DNA of 64,000 nt from Rhea pennata (taxonomy: Eukaryota > Chordata > Aves > Rheiformes > Rheidae): positions 159,741,801-159,805,800 of the forward strand of contig NC_084663.1 in the NCBI RefSeq assembly GCF_028389875.1, written 5' to 3'. The position numbers were made by a program, and so were the translations under genes. Numbering within the stretch: the stretch's first letter is position 1; every line of letters starts with the position of its first letter. The notes under the pieces are model-generated. The model was not told the DNA's origin. It did not search any database and saw only the letters and a program-made list of their open reading frames with translations. Shown here one piece after another: positions 12,001-24,117 of the stretch.

Positions 12001-15000
12001 TACTGTGATCTCCTCCCCCCTGCCCCTCGCTGGTACACTGCGCACACCTGAGAACTTCTTGCAGATGAAACAGATGAAGGAATATATATTTTGAAGATTG
12101 ATGGTACTTTGGCATGAGGAGACTTGAACAATGCAATTCTGTTATGTAGCAAGTACTTCTGCAAATGATCTGAGGCCAACTTGTAGGTACTGAGGGAGCT
12201 TTAACCCTGAAAACTGAGAGGCCTCCTCAGCAAGACAACAGCTGAACACGGATCTAGAGGACTACAGCTTTGTGCCTGAAGCAGAAGTTGAGTATATCAA
12301 GCATCTTAGTCCTTTGGTGGATCTAATGCTTCTTTGGCAGTGGGAACATTGACCACCTGTGGGGCCCGTGGGACCAGAGGCATGTCATGAGCTTTCCCTG
12401 GCCTGTGAAGGTGGATGGCAGCATTGCCTGTGAGTCACTGGGACAGAGATCCTGTTGGTTTTGTCCCCTCCTTCCCAAGAAACAGTTTTCCAGTGAGTGT
12501 GCGTTGGCCTGCTGCAGCTCTGGAGCATTGCAGCAGCCGCGTTGCAACTGTGAGCACTCTGTTCAGGGCTTGGTGGCCCGTGAGGTGTGCTGCTCCTTTG
12601 GGTCAACGCAGAGCAGCAGCACTCCAGGAAAAGCCTATAGTTTTTAACTATAGAATTGAAGAATCCAATTCACTACCTAAGTAAACAGCCACTACATTAT
12701 TCTGACTAGTTATGCAGCATATAGAAATGTATCTGATTGTACCATTGCTGAGTTTATCTGGCTTTGACTTGCATTTCTGGGTTTTTTTATTATTATTTTT
12801 TATTTTTGAGTATTTGTTCAGGAAATGGATTCAGCCCTTTCCATGACTCTTTATGAGCAGCTTCAAATTAAAATATAACAGAATCCTTTTAGGCTTTTGA
12901 TATACAAAGCAGAGGATTATATCTTCTTTCACATTATGTCATACAGTGCTAGAAATGTGCAACAAGTCTGATATCTGACTTGCCAAATTAAAAAAAGACT
13001 GATTGAATAAAATGGGCCAAGAAGAGCTCTGCCAGGTGAAGACTGCTACTAAACTACATCTGAGAAGAAAGCGCTGGAAGGCTGTCCCAAAATACTTACG
13101 GCTAAATTCAGCTCAGCCTTTGCCCAAGCCACGGAGCAGAGTCTTTGGAGAAATAAGGATGCCAAAAGGGATGTGGTGGTGCCTTGCAGCATGTAAAACA
13201 GACTCCTCCAGAAGGGAGAGGGGAAAAGTGGCACCAGCTAGTACGGCCTGAGCAGTAACGGCCTTGGCTGTTCATGGCTGTGGGAGCCACCGCTCCCTTC
13301 AGCGGTCTCTATTTGTAGAGGTTCTGTGGTGTCTCTGGTGTATTTTAAACCAACACAGAATAAAGTGTGGGAAGACTGGTGTCTGCCTGGCCCGTGTCTC
13401 CCGTGTTTGGAGCAGCTCTGGTTTAGGCCACGCCAATGAGTTTGGCCCTCAGAGTGTAACTATATAATTTTTGTTAACATTAGGACCAATTACGTGAATT
13501 GAAAACAAACATACGTTTGTACAGGGGAAAGTAGAACATGTCTGTGGATAAAACAAAGGAGAATGTTTTCTTTTTATAGCTCTAACTACCTCCAAATCAA
13601 CTGAGCTAGTTAACTGTTCAGCAGTCCGTGTGGTCATGTTATTATAGTTAATAATTTCACTGTAGTTCCAACTTTAAATATCACTCTTGATCGCTACTGT
13701 TACCCAAGAGATTTTGGATGAAAGTGATCTGGGTAGTGACCTATTCTAGCACATGCTGGAGTAGACCTAAATCAGTCAGTAAAGGAAGCTGGGAGATGTG
13801 AATGCTGTCCAGCGAGTGTGCAATGGGTAAAGAATCTGTGGGGTTTTTTTCCTCCAAAAGCAGCTTGTTCCGGATCTTTTGACAAGAATTAAAGTGGATT
13901 TTTGAAAAAAGCTGGAAGAAAAATGTTCTGTAATAGTCTGCTATTACTCCATTTTACAAGTGGAAATAGGCACACAGAGATACCATCTGGTTATTATCAG
14001 TTAATCTGCGGTCACATTTCTCAAGTATTCTTACCATGTATCCTTCTGTGGCACAACCGGTTAAGACTTATGCACACGTGATCAGCCACTTTCATTGACA
14101 AAATTCTTTACTCAGAGTTCCTCATGGTGAATAACACAAATCACAAAAAAAATTGTATGAATTCAAGTTATGGGGAGCCTTCTGAGATATTAGAGTACAG
14201 ACTTCAGAGTTTAGCAGGAACCGATTTGGAATGTAGCTGGTAGAAATACAGACAAAATTCATAAACGTTTTGAGGCAGTTGCATGCTTTCCAGACATTTA
14301 TTTTTCCATTGTTTTCAATTGAGAATTATGTGCCGAATTAGGAGCCAGGCGTTGAACATTGAGTTTTCACTGTGCTGGTTAGGTGGTAATTTCAGTACTT
14401 GAATTTTACAAATGAGATGATGGATATTTTTTTGTCTCATAGAAACAGATTTGTCAAAATGATTTTTTCCCCCACTAGTACTGTAACAATTACTCTACCA
14501 GATGTCTGCCATTGCCCAGTATTCACTCTCTAACAAGGCCTGTACAAGGCACTGTTAAGAAAGGGAATTTCTCCTTAATCCCTTTGGTTATTGGAGTTTT
14601 AGGCCCCGAAGTATGAGAAAGTTTATCTTTCGTACTTTTTATCATGTTGTACCAAATGTGATACAGCTGCAACCATGACTGTTCACACTGAAGGGTTCAG
14701 CCTTTTTAGACTTCAAAATATTTTGGTCTCAGGAACAATGTATGTTAGGTAGATTAATAAATTATGAATCATGTGAAAAAAAAATTGTTTATTTGTCTTA
14801 AATCTGGAGCTTTAAAATTTCATCCCTTACTCTATCAGAGAAGAGGATACGTGGCAGAGTGCGGTTTCCCTACTCTGCCTCATGACGCTTCTCTCATACC
14901 TACCCCCGACTCCCAACCAGTCTGATGGAAATATTTCAGCCTCCAGTGCTAGCTGAGAAAAAGCCCATGGATTAATAAAGCTTGGAGACCTGCTTCTGAG

Positions 15001-15140
15001 CAACGGTCCTATCAAAACAAAAATCCGGAGCTGGGGTAAAGTTGCCCTCTAATGCTGGGGGTTTTCAAAGAGCACGGGAAAGGTGACTGGGGCAAAGTGA
15101 TGCTGGAGTGACGGTGATGTTGTCCCTACCCTTTGGGAAC
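9081..15140. other. Intergenic, no gene recognised
   Basis: Mostly AT-rich unique-looking DNA upstream of TM9SF2. It contains a TA-rich stretch at about 10155-10270 and a poly-G run at 11931-11944. The longest open frames (up to 125 codons) lack recognisable motifs or splice context. No CR1 fragment is obvious here. Confidence 0.7.
11931..11944 (+). repeat. Poly-G run (G14)
   Basis: Fourteen consecutive G followed by TGTGGGTG and further G-rich sequence. The length is prone to sequencing error and to quadruplex formation. Confidence 0.95.
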
Positions 15141-15860
15141 TAACTCATGTTGCGCTTGAACTGCTGGGAATCACCAGCCGAAACGAGAGAGAAGTTGTCC
15201 GAAATTACGCCACGGATCAGGCGGGTACCTTCATCAGATGCTACAGAGGGAGCTACAAGCCATCCTTGTCCTACCAGGCCCCTGCAGCGGGCGCAGCTCT
15301 GCTGCACTGTTGTGGCACCCCAAGAGGCAGGACTGGCCGCAGGCTTCCCCTCCGGGGAGACATCGGTGGGAGGGTGGCCTGGAGGAGGCCTCTGGCGGCC
15401 TGGCGCCTGGGCTACGCTTCAGCCAAGCGCTCAACGCTCGGAGCGCTTATTCGGGCTCAACCCGCCGCTTGCAGAGCTAGTGCTTGGCCCTTCACGTGGC
15501 TCCTTCCCGTCTCCTGCGCTGGGGTCGGACCAACCGGTGCCTGGCAGGAAGGTGGTGAGAAGACTGCGGAAGAAGCAGGTACGAGCTGGTGATTTGTGCT
15601 GGAAGGTGGCGGGTAAGTAACCTTGTTCCATTTTATGGTAGTGCTTCACCTGCAAGTGCCCGCTGTGAACGAAATTGCCTGGGCTGGTGCTGCGCTTTAT
15701 CAATTTCCCTCCCAGCAGGCTCCGCAGGTGAAGCGTTTCGTTGCAGGAGTCGGACTCTGCTCTCCCCTTGGCAGCCTGAAATAGAAGGTGGGGAGGAAAG
15801 GAAAAAAGAGGTAATAAATGGCCACGGAAAAGCAAAAGCAGGGCAGAGAGCTGCAAGAAG
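15141..15860. other. GC-rich block without recognised gene
   Basis: A local rise in GC and CpG with overlapping open frames on both strands (157 codons plus at 15147-15620, 141 codons minus at 15431-15856). Openness in several frames at once points to base composition rather than coding. A possible donor GCGG|GTAAGT occurs near 15611 on the plus strand, so a noncoding first exon is conceivable but unproven. Confidence 0.45.
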
Positions 15861-18370
15861 CAGAGTGCAAGTTAAACAGTAATGGTAATTAAATGCACCC
15901 CACCTTCTGTTTGCAGGAATTTTACACTTAAAAGAACTTTACTTAGCTCTTTTGAGCTTTACACTTAGAAATAAAGTGAGTAAAAGAACTTGACAATTAG
16001 AAGGGGAAATTTATGGTGAATTGTAAAATTACTGTGTTTAAAATATTCTGTAAGATGATACGGGTAAACCTGGAAGATAATTTGCTCAATCTTCAGCCTA
16101 AAGGTGAATTACAGTAGCTGTTTCTGGGAGAAAACCAGGCAAGAAATTCCAGCAGGAGTTAGCTGCTGGCCATGACACCTGGAGGTAATTCTCATACCTC
16201 CGCTAGGATATGTGTGGCAGCGTCAGGAACTCTGTCCTAGATAAGCGTTTGGGAAGTAACTCTTCTCGGTGTAGTCCATCCCTCAAGTTACGGGACTAAG
16301 AAGTGGCTTTTTGTTTCCGTGAGTGCCCAGTGATACTACGTGTATGTAGCTGTACCAAGTGGCATTACATTTGCTGCCAGTTACTGTGGGAAAACTGGTT
16401 GGAAGGCTGCTGCCGACGGAAAAAATCACAAATCAGCAGCGCGCTCGAGTTTCAGGAGAGACAGGAGTGAAAACGAAGGAATTAGGAACTAAAAACAGAA
16501 GACTTCAACCCACTCAAAGAATTGGCAAATGCAGTCTTGTGGAAAGGAATTTTAATGGAAAAGGGAACCCTAGAGAACTGACAAGTCCTAAAAGAGATGC
16601 TGAAGGTTCTGTGATGAGCTGCAGGGATGCAGGAGATTCGTAGCAAGTATTGGGAGAGAACAGTATGGCTGCATGAGATCTTTAATGACCTAGTGACAAA
16701 AGGATGGTGTAGTAAGTGTCTTCATTTTTGCAGGCAGGCAATAAACTTTTTTTCCGTTGTCCCACGTGACGCTCTCATGAACAAACTAGGGAAATGTGGT
16801 CTTCATTAAACCACCATAAAGTGGGAAAAAGACTGCACCAGGAACAAGTGGCCCTCCTATTGATTTTTTAAAATAAGATTTTCTTTGAGACCTGGCCCTG
16901 CCATTACTTCATATGCTTTTACAATTTTTATTGGTATGTGCCAATCATTGACAAAACTGGGATTACTTTAAAACTTAATCCAAATAACAATAAATGGGGT
17001 TAGGGTGTCAAAGCTTCATGTAAAAGATTAGCTGGAAGGTTTCTTATCTCTCACTTATTCTGTGGAATAAATTCACTTAAATTAGAGGAATTTTCTGATT
17101 TATATCTTCCATACTCCCCCAAAGGTAATAAATTTACATAGATTACAGCTTAACACAACATTGGTCATGAATGATGGGAGGCAGCTTGATCAGAGGTGAA
17201 GAATCAGTGCATGTTATATACATAGATGAGAGAGAGGAATGTTTGGAAAGTTTTGGTGAAAAAATAGTGACTCTTTACATGAACTTCTGCCTCTGGAAAT
17301 CACAGTACTTTTCCTGGGAACAGCTTTTAAAATACTGTGCCTGATCACCACACAGACATATAGGAGCAGAAAATAGAGGCTGTAGTGAAAAGAATCTGCC
17401 TTGATGTGTTGGTTTGCTAACAAAGCAAATCTCAGGATATTTCTGAGGAGGACCATTTATAAACACTCTTTTGTGTTGGGTAGGTCTGTAAAGGGTTATT
17501 TTGGATTGCTCAGAAAGGGACATTGGTTTGCCATTCTAGGATTTGGATGGAAAGGAATACAGTGCAGGACCACCCAGAAAATCTCAGCCAGGGCTGAGAT
17601 TTTTACAAGTCAGCTTTTCTCAGATTAAGCAGTCTCTTAATAGTATGCCTTTGCAATGTATAGAACACTTGTAGCCCTAAATTCAAACAATAGTTTAACT
17701 ATGGAAAGGATGACTACTACTCTGACATTATGTGGTACTGTGGCCTGCCATGGGGTATTCACAGATACTCAAAAGTGGATGCACGGGCCGGTGTATGGCA
17801 TGTGGATGTTCAACAAAACTATTTCATCATGGGTGAGTTTATATACTGATCGCCCTTCATATAGATGAGTGAATGCAGAAATGATAGTCTGATGAGCTGA
17901 CTACCCACAAAAGAGTGCAGTGCATGGATTCATGTGGACTATAATGTCTCTTAGTGAGGTATTTGTAATAGGAGCACATTGTGCTCTACGAGTTTTGCAA
18001 GCTAAAAAAAAGAGCAATTTGGGGTGGCTTGTCCTGCCAAGAGTTACGAATCTGGAAGCAATTACACACAATCAATAGATGACACTACTAGTGCCTCAAT
18101 ATTTCTCCTACAGTGGGAAAGAGTTATGAAGGCTATCTTTATATTGGTGTTCTGACTGAATGGAGAATATATGCAGCTGAATATGCAACCCATGCATTCA
18201 TGGCTCTGAGTTGTATGACATATTTGGTTTGCAGCATGTTATGTATCTACTCATGTACGTAGTGGCGGTGACTGCAATGACATAAAGTCTTTTTAACTTC
18301 TTAGAAATTTCATCCATGCTGGCAAAGTAGGGTGGTACCTAAACTGATAAATGTGTATGTAAAGAAACAA
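15861..18370. other. Intergenic, nothing recognised
   Basis: AT-rich DNA with short chance open frames only. No repeat family or gene is visible. Confidence 0.65.
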
Positions 18371-19170
18371 GATCATAAATCACTAAAATGTTGGTTGGAA
18401 GAATGCTGGAGGCCACCTAGTCCTCTTTAGTTTTTTTATATCCCCCTTGAAGTGGTGGGATCTAAAAACCGGATGCTCTACTCCAGCTGCAGATATACTG
18501 GTGCTGAGCAGAAGGCCAGTTCAACCTACTGGCCACCCTCCTTCCCAACGTAGCAGAGTGTGCAATTTACACTTATTTTCAGTTGGATTCTACTGTAGTC
18601 TCATATTCATCTTGTCATCACCATAACTGCCGGGTCTTTTTCATCAGAGATGTTAGTCTACCACTTACTTCCCATTCTGTAGCAGAACCTGGAGTTATTC
18701 TGCCCCATCTACAGAACTTCTCACTTCTTATTTAACTTCATGAGGTTTTTGTTGGGCCACTTCTTGAGTTCCTCATGGTCTTTACTAAAGCTCTACCACT
18801 CAGCTTGTCAGCCACCCTCTTAACTTAATACCATCCACAGATTTGTTGAGGATGGTACATTTACAGATTTTGCATTCTGCCTCATCATTCAGGTTTTTGA
18901 TTAAGATAATGAACCAGTATTAACCCCTGGGAAACTCTGCTTGTTATTGGCTACCAGCTGAGCATCAAAGCATTGATCTCTGCCCTTTGAGCCCAGTGGG
19001 CCGAACAGTTTTCAGAGCACCTGACAGTTACAGGCATCAAACCATCCAACACACATTCAGCCTAAACTTCCTCAACTTCCAAATGTAAGACTGTGGCAGA
19101 TAGTGTCATACAATTTTATGCACCCACTAAAAGCTCCTTAATGTTTCAGCTTGCCTCCTGATGCACGGGA
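18371..19170 (-). mobile_element. CR1 LINE fragment, about 800 bp, inverted
   Basis: On the plus strand it begins with a decayed reverse complement of the CR1 3' terminus ('atcataaatcac', then 'ttggaagaatgctggaggc' and 'cacctagtcc'). It continues with inverted CR1 landmarks such as 'ctccagctgcagatatactgg', 'cttcatgaggtttttgt' and 'ccactcagcttgtcagcc', where the last corresponds to the region around the reverse-transcriptase FADDTKL motif. It is heavily mutated and has no open frame. Confidence 0.8.
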
Positions 19171-20580
19171 CAAGATGCAGTGTGACGCTGATGCTGCTAC
19201 TGTTGCAGGGGTCTGTGGTTCTTGGTTTTGTTCACCATTTTGCGTAGTTTGTTAATTACATAGTAGTAGGTTCAAGAACTATCAACTCTTCTAATTGCTC
19301 ACAACCCCCAGTAGTCTCCCAACCCATATCTCACATGCCTTGATCTCATAGCGACACTGAGAATCTCTCTTCCTCCTCCTTTCTTGATTCCCCACAGCTG
19401 CCTTTGCGTTTCATCGTCCTCACATACCCATCATCATTCATTTCTCATCTAACCCCATTTTGTTTTCCTGAATGGTGCCCTCAACACACACCTGTGCTGG
19501 CAAGTCAGCTGTGGCCCTCTTTCTGTCACTAATACTGAGCATCCATCCTGGTGGCCTTTGGGAAGGGCAGCTCCTGTGGATAGGGAAATACTCTTGTGGG
19601 AGGGCATGGCCGTGGCCCTCAGCCCTCTTTTCTGCTCTTTGCTCCCTCGCCGCATCAAATAACGAAGTGTTCCTTCTTGACAAGCAGATGAGGAGGAATT
19701 GGCAAGGAGCCTGGATTCCGTATAACTTAATCTCAGTCTACTCAACTGTAAGTAAAGAGACTTTTATCTCAAGAGAACATGATTCCTTTGGCTTTGCCAC
19801 CAAATATTTGCTTGCTGATATCTTTTTTCTCACAGCATTATCCCAAGAGAAGAAACAGAAAGAAACAGCTACTGAAAAAAAATTATCCGTGGGCAAGGGA
19901 GAATGGATGTGAGGGCATTCATTAAAAGGCAGATTGCTTGTGATGAGAATATTGTGCCATTTACGAGCTTTTATCTCTCCATAAAATGTGCTGCTGTTTC
20001 AAGTTTTCCAAGGCGTAAGGAAGCAAGGTCTTTTGTTTACTCTGTGGAAAACTTTGTGTAAGTTAAAACAGACGAGCTGAGGAATTCCTAGACAGAGGTT
20101 ACAAACTCTAATGGAAATCTGTTTCTCCAAGGGATTTTAGAGACTTTCTGGAATTTTTATTGAATTGAAATGTCTATTTTATTATGAATGAACAAAAATG
20201 CAATCAATAATAACCTGGCAAATAACATACTATTTTATCACGCAGCTGGTCACAACAATCTTGTTTTAGCTAGAATATGGCAACAGATCTTCAAACATTC
20301 ATAATCTTTTTCTTTTCTAGGCCAACTGTGTGCAGCACCATATAAGCACAAATGTGTATTTAATTTTTCTCCCTTGACCATCACATTCAATTATTCTGTC
20401 ATGGGGGAGGGGGATAGACAAGGGCAGCTCCTACACAAGCTACAGCACAAAGTCCCCCACAAAGTCATCACATTCTTTCCTTCTTCTCCACTTGCCCACT
20501 ATTTTGAATAAATTGCCCAGTGAAGGAGGAAGTGTTGGCTGACTGTGAATGTTTGGCAGGTGTGAAGACACCATCTGGCA
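19171..20580. other. Intergenic, nothing recognised
   Basis: Mixed composition. A 146-codon plus-strand open frame (19472-19912) has two hydrophobic stretches but no recognisable family, and a minus-strand frame overlaps it. I do not call a gene. Confidence 0.55.
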
Positions 20581-21560
20581 TCAAGTAACTAATGTTACCA
20601 CCTCCGGCTCAGCTCCGTAGCCTGTTCCCTGTTGAGGACTGGCGTCACCCGGACATGGGCATGTCATCCCCGCACTGGCAGGCTGACGTGGGCATTGCCA
20701 CGTCACTTCTCTCCCCGGGCACCTTTACCTTCTCCCTGCCCTTCTGGCCTGCCCAGACTATGCCTGCTGACTTTCAGATACATCCTTGATGCTTCTCCCT
20801 CTGGCTTTGAAGTCCAGAATTTTATTCGTATCAGCTGCACACCAGAGCCTGGTTTATCTGAACATGGGACCAACATCATCTGGTCAGGAGCCAAAGCACA
20901 GAGGGGAAGACTGTACAGAAAACCACGGGCTACCAGGCATGTTATCTCAGTTTCTGGGGCTGCATGTATTTCCTGCGTGCATGGTGGCAACATGTAATAG
21001 AAACGATATGTCTGCCCCGGGGCTGAGAGCAGAGGGCACTTGATGTGGCATTCGCAAAGCGAAGGCTTTCGTGCAGAAAATTGGCGCTGCATGTAGGCAG
21101 ACCGCGAAGACCGGATCACGGAGGGCACCACACAGTCTCTCGCTCTTGCTAGTTGGGGCTATATTTAGGCTATTCTCTTAATGAGCAAAGATACATGAGA
21201 AAATAGCTGCTGGTTCTGTACGTAGAGTGGCAGCACTTGGTGACGCTTCAGAGGGCAAGAAGCTGTGCCTAAGGCTACCCCAAAACCGCCCGGGGAACGC
21301 GGGTGCCCTTGAGCGCCGCGCTGTGCTGCTTTCCGGAGCACGCGCTGCTCTCCTGGGCCTCGGCAGCAATAAGGCTGGAAGAGGAGCCTGCCTCAGCCGG
21401 CGTGCCGTCCCCGCTCTGTCCCTGCTCTCCGGACCGGCAGCGCCTGCTCCAAGCGGAGCAGCCACGCAGCCTCCGGTGCCACCGAACAAAAGCCTGCAAA
21501 GCCGTGCAGGACTGCGGGGCTGGCTCCGGGAAACGGCTGCTAAGCTTGCCCCCGCTGGCT
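20581..21560. other. GC-rich / CpG block without recognised gene
   Basis: Two adjacent GC-rich patches (20590-20770 and about 21230-21540). The second is CpG-rich with open frames on both strands (166 codons minus, 189 codons plus). No splice-consistent exon with a known product is visible. It may be an unannotated CpG island or the promoter of a noncoding transcript. Confidence 0.45.
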
Positions 21561-23664
21561 CTTGATAGGATTTGGTGCTTCCCAATTCCCCTTTCCAATT
21601 ACTGGCCCCACTCCCTGCCCTGCCCGGGTCTAGTGTGTGCTCCCTGCTCAGCTGCTGCCTGGGAGTGTTTGGGTTCAATAAAGGAGGAATGGGAGAAACG
21701 GGGTGGGGGGGGGGGCAGAGCAGGGCTGTACATCAGTCATTCAGAGGGCCTCATCTTGCAGTTCGGTTTTGTAGAAGTCCTGGGGATTATTTGCATGACT
21801 GAGGAGCAAGTCACTTTAATGAGGAATTCAGGAATGGCCCTTACCTCAATTCCGTCAGAAATAGCTTTTTAAACGTTAGGACAGTGACTCACTGGAGTAC
21901 CCTGCTGCAGGACGTAGTGGCTTGTCTGACATTGGAGACCAGGTGAGACAAATTTCTTTTGGAAATGACTTGGGTAGAGTTGATCTGTTTTGGCACATGG
22001 AATTGCAGAGGATGAGCCTTACTGATCTATTTTCTTTGGCTGCATTGCTTTATTGTTAAAGAAGCTTGTGGGGACCTTGCAATATAAATCTAAAGATACA
22101 GTGATTAAATGTGAAAAGCATGATTCTAGGTACCAGGGGCTTGATGCTTTATTTTATCATAATCACATTCCTGTTTTTATAACATCTGCCTCAAATTATT
22201 CAAAGCTCCTGTGCCTACTCCTCTTAACTCTGAGTCAACAGCAGTGATACTGCAGTATCAATGAGCATCAATGGCCTCTCTCTTCGTTGCAGCATTGGCG
22301 CAAAACGGGGTGTCTACTGGCTTGTCTAGTGGAAATCCCAGGTGGCAGAAGGCCACCGTTCTCCTGTGTTTGTCTCCTGATTTCTTAGCATAGGCAGGGG
22401 CCTCTGAGTGCCTTGTTGCATGTTTTGTACCTGAGACTGCTTGCAACTAGGACAGATTATGGCAGAAGCTGTGCAATCAAAGTTGGTCATGGGGGACGGG
22501 TTTGCGACAAGAGGACTGCAGAGGGAAAAAAAGAAAAGTGGAAAGCTGTCATCTTCATTTCCCTCCTTCCCTAAATTCCCTGTTCCCAGGGGCTGGGATC
22601 CTAACCCAGGCTAGCTCTAAGGTTTTATTGCTGTGAGACTAGAATCAAGCTCAGACTGTCGCTCTAGGGAATATGCTCTGCAATTAGCTCAAAAAAGAGG
22701 TCTCCAGAGGGACAAAAGGTTTCTCACCAAGAGAAAGAGCTCTATTGAAGTATCAGCTCAAAAGCAAATCTTATCTGAGTTGAGAACAAAGAAAATGCAG
22801 TTGGGGTTACAATTTTTAATATCTTAGATCTCTTTTTAAAATGCTTTCTTCTAAAAACTTCTAAATGAATGTGAGCAAATGGTGAAGATCCAGTCTAGGC
22901 CTTGAAACAAAAGAGGTAACAAACATTGCCAAGCAGTTATCCTGAGACCCCTGTGGCAAGCAATAATCTTGAAAAAGCCAGTGCAAGCTATGTTTTCAAT
23001 TTATAAATTAAATGTATTTAAAATTTATGAACTTTGACTGCATGAATAACTACTTCATTAGACTTTAAGGCTGCATGTTTCCTTGGCTTTTTTCATGGTA
23101 AAGTAAAACACATTTCTAATAAACATGGAAAGAGATTCCAAGATAGAGCCACTACTTTTATGTAAAGGACCCTCCAGACTCATTAAAAAAGTTTACCACC
23201 TAAATAAAGCAAGCACATTGTAATTCTTGAACTCATAAACTTGGTAATATATACATAATATTAGCCTACTCTTACATGTACACCACTTGATATCGATGAA
23301 TGATATACAGTAAGGGTTTTATTATACGGAAATTAGCATATAAAACTATGTTTTGATAAGTCTTAGTCGGTAACATGAACTCAAGAAACAAGAACGTAAG
23401 TTGGGCGCTGCTCCGACTTACTGAATAAGTACATCTAATTATATGCAGATCCTTAAGGGAGAACTCTGTAGTGCTTTGACACCAAAGTGTTGGCTGTAAC
23501 TAAAATTGCTCTGTTTCTCTTGGTTTTTATCATTTAGATCTCATCTGACAGCCAACAGTGGGTACCTGGATGGAGGCATGGTGGTACCTCCAACGAGCAT
23601 TGGCGCAGAAAACAAGGTGGCTGGCACCATGTACTTTCTTTTCCCTACATGGCATTGGTAAGTC
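21561..23664. other. Intergenic, nothing recognised
   Basis: Contains a G-run at about 21705-21715 and then AT-rich unique-looking DNA. No gene or repeat family recognised. Confidence 0.6.
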
Positions 23665-24117
23665 TGCAGCTGGACTACAGCATCCTGTTTTTGGACAGCA
23701 CCCCACTTCCAGTGAGATGTGAAAAATCTAGAGAGGGCCATGTGAGGGCTGCCACGAAGGCTGAGGGAGATAAAACTGCAGCCTGTGCCTACCTGAAGAA
23801 CCATGACAAAGGTGACTGAGCCAAACTCTGCTTGGTAGTGCCAGAGGCCCTACTAAGGGGACATGGGCACACATGGTGGATGGGCAGGTTCAGCCTGGAC
23901 ATTAGAGAAACCTTCTTCACCAGGAAGGTGGTGCAGCACTAAGAGAGGTCACCCAGAGTTGCAGTGGTCTCCTTCCTTGGAGGTTTTTCCCAACAAGGCT
24001 AGATAAAGCCATAGCTGACCTATGCTGGTCTAATGCTGGTGACAGTCCTGCTTGGATGAGGGGTTAGACTAGGCAGCCTCCAAGGTCCTTCCAACCAACA
24101 TTTTGGTGATTCTGTGC
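23665..24117 (+). mobile_element. CR1 LINE 3' fragment
   Basis: About 450 bp of CR1 in forward orientation. Landmarks in order are 'ctggactacagcatcctgt', 'gcctacctgaagaac', 'gacaaaggtgactgagccaa', 'ttcagcctggacattagag', 'aaaccttcttcaccaggaag', 'gcagtggtctccttccttgg', 'aggtttttcccaacaaggc' and 'ccttccaacca', with the terminal 'gtgattctgtg'. It is 5'-truncated and non-coding. Confidence 0.9.
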
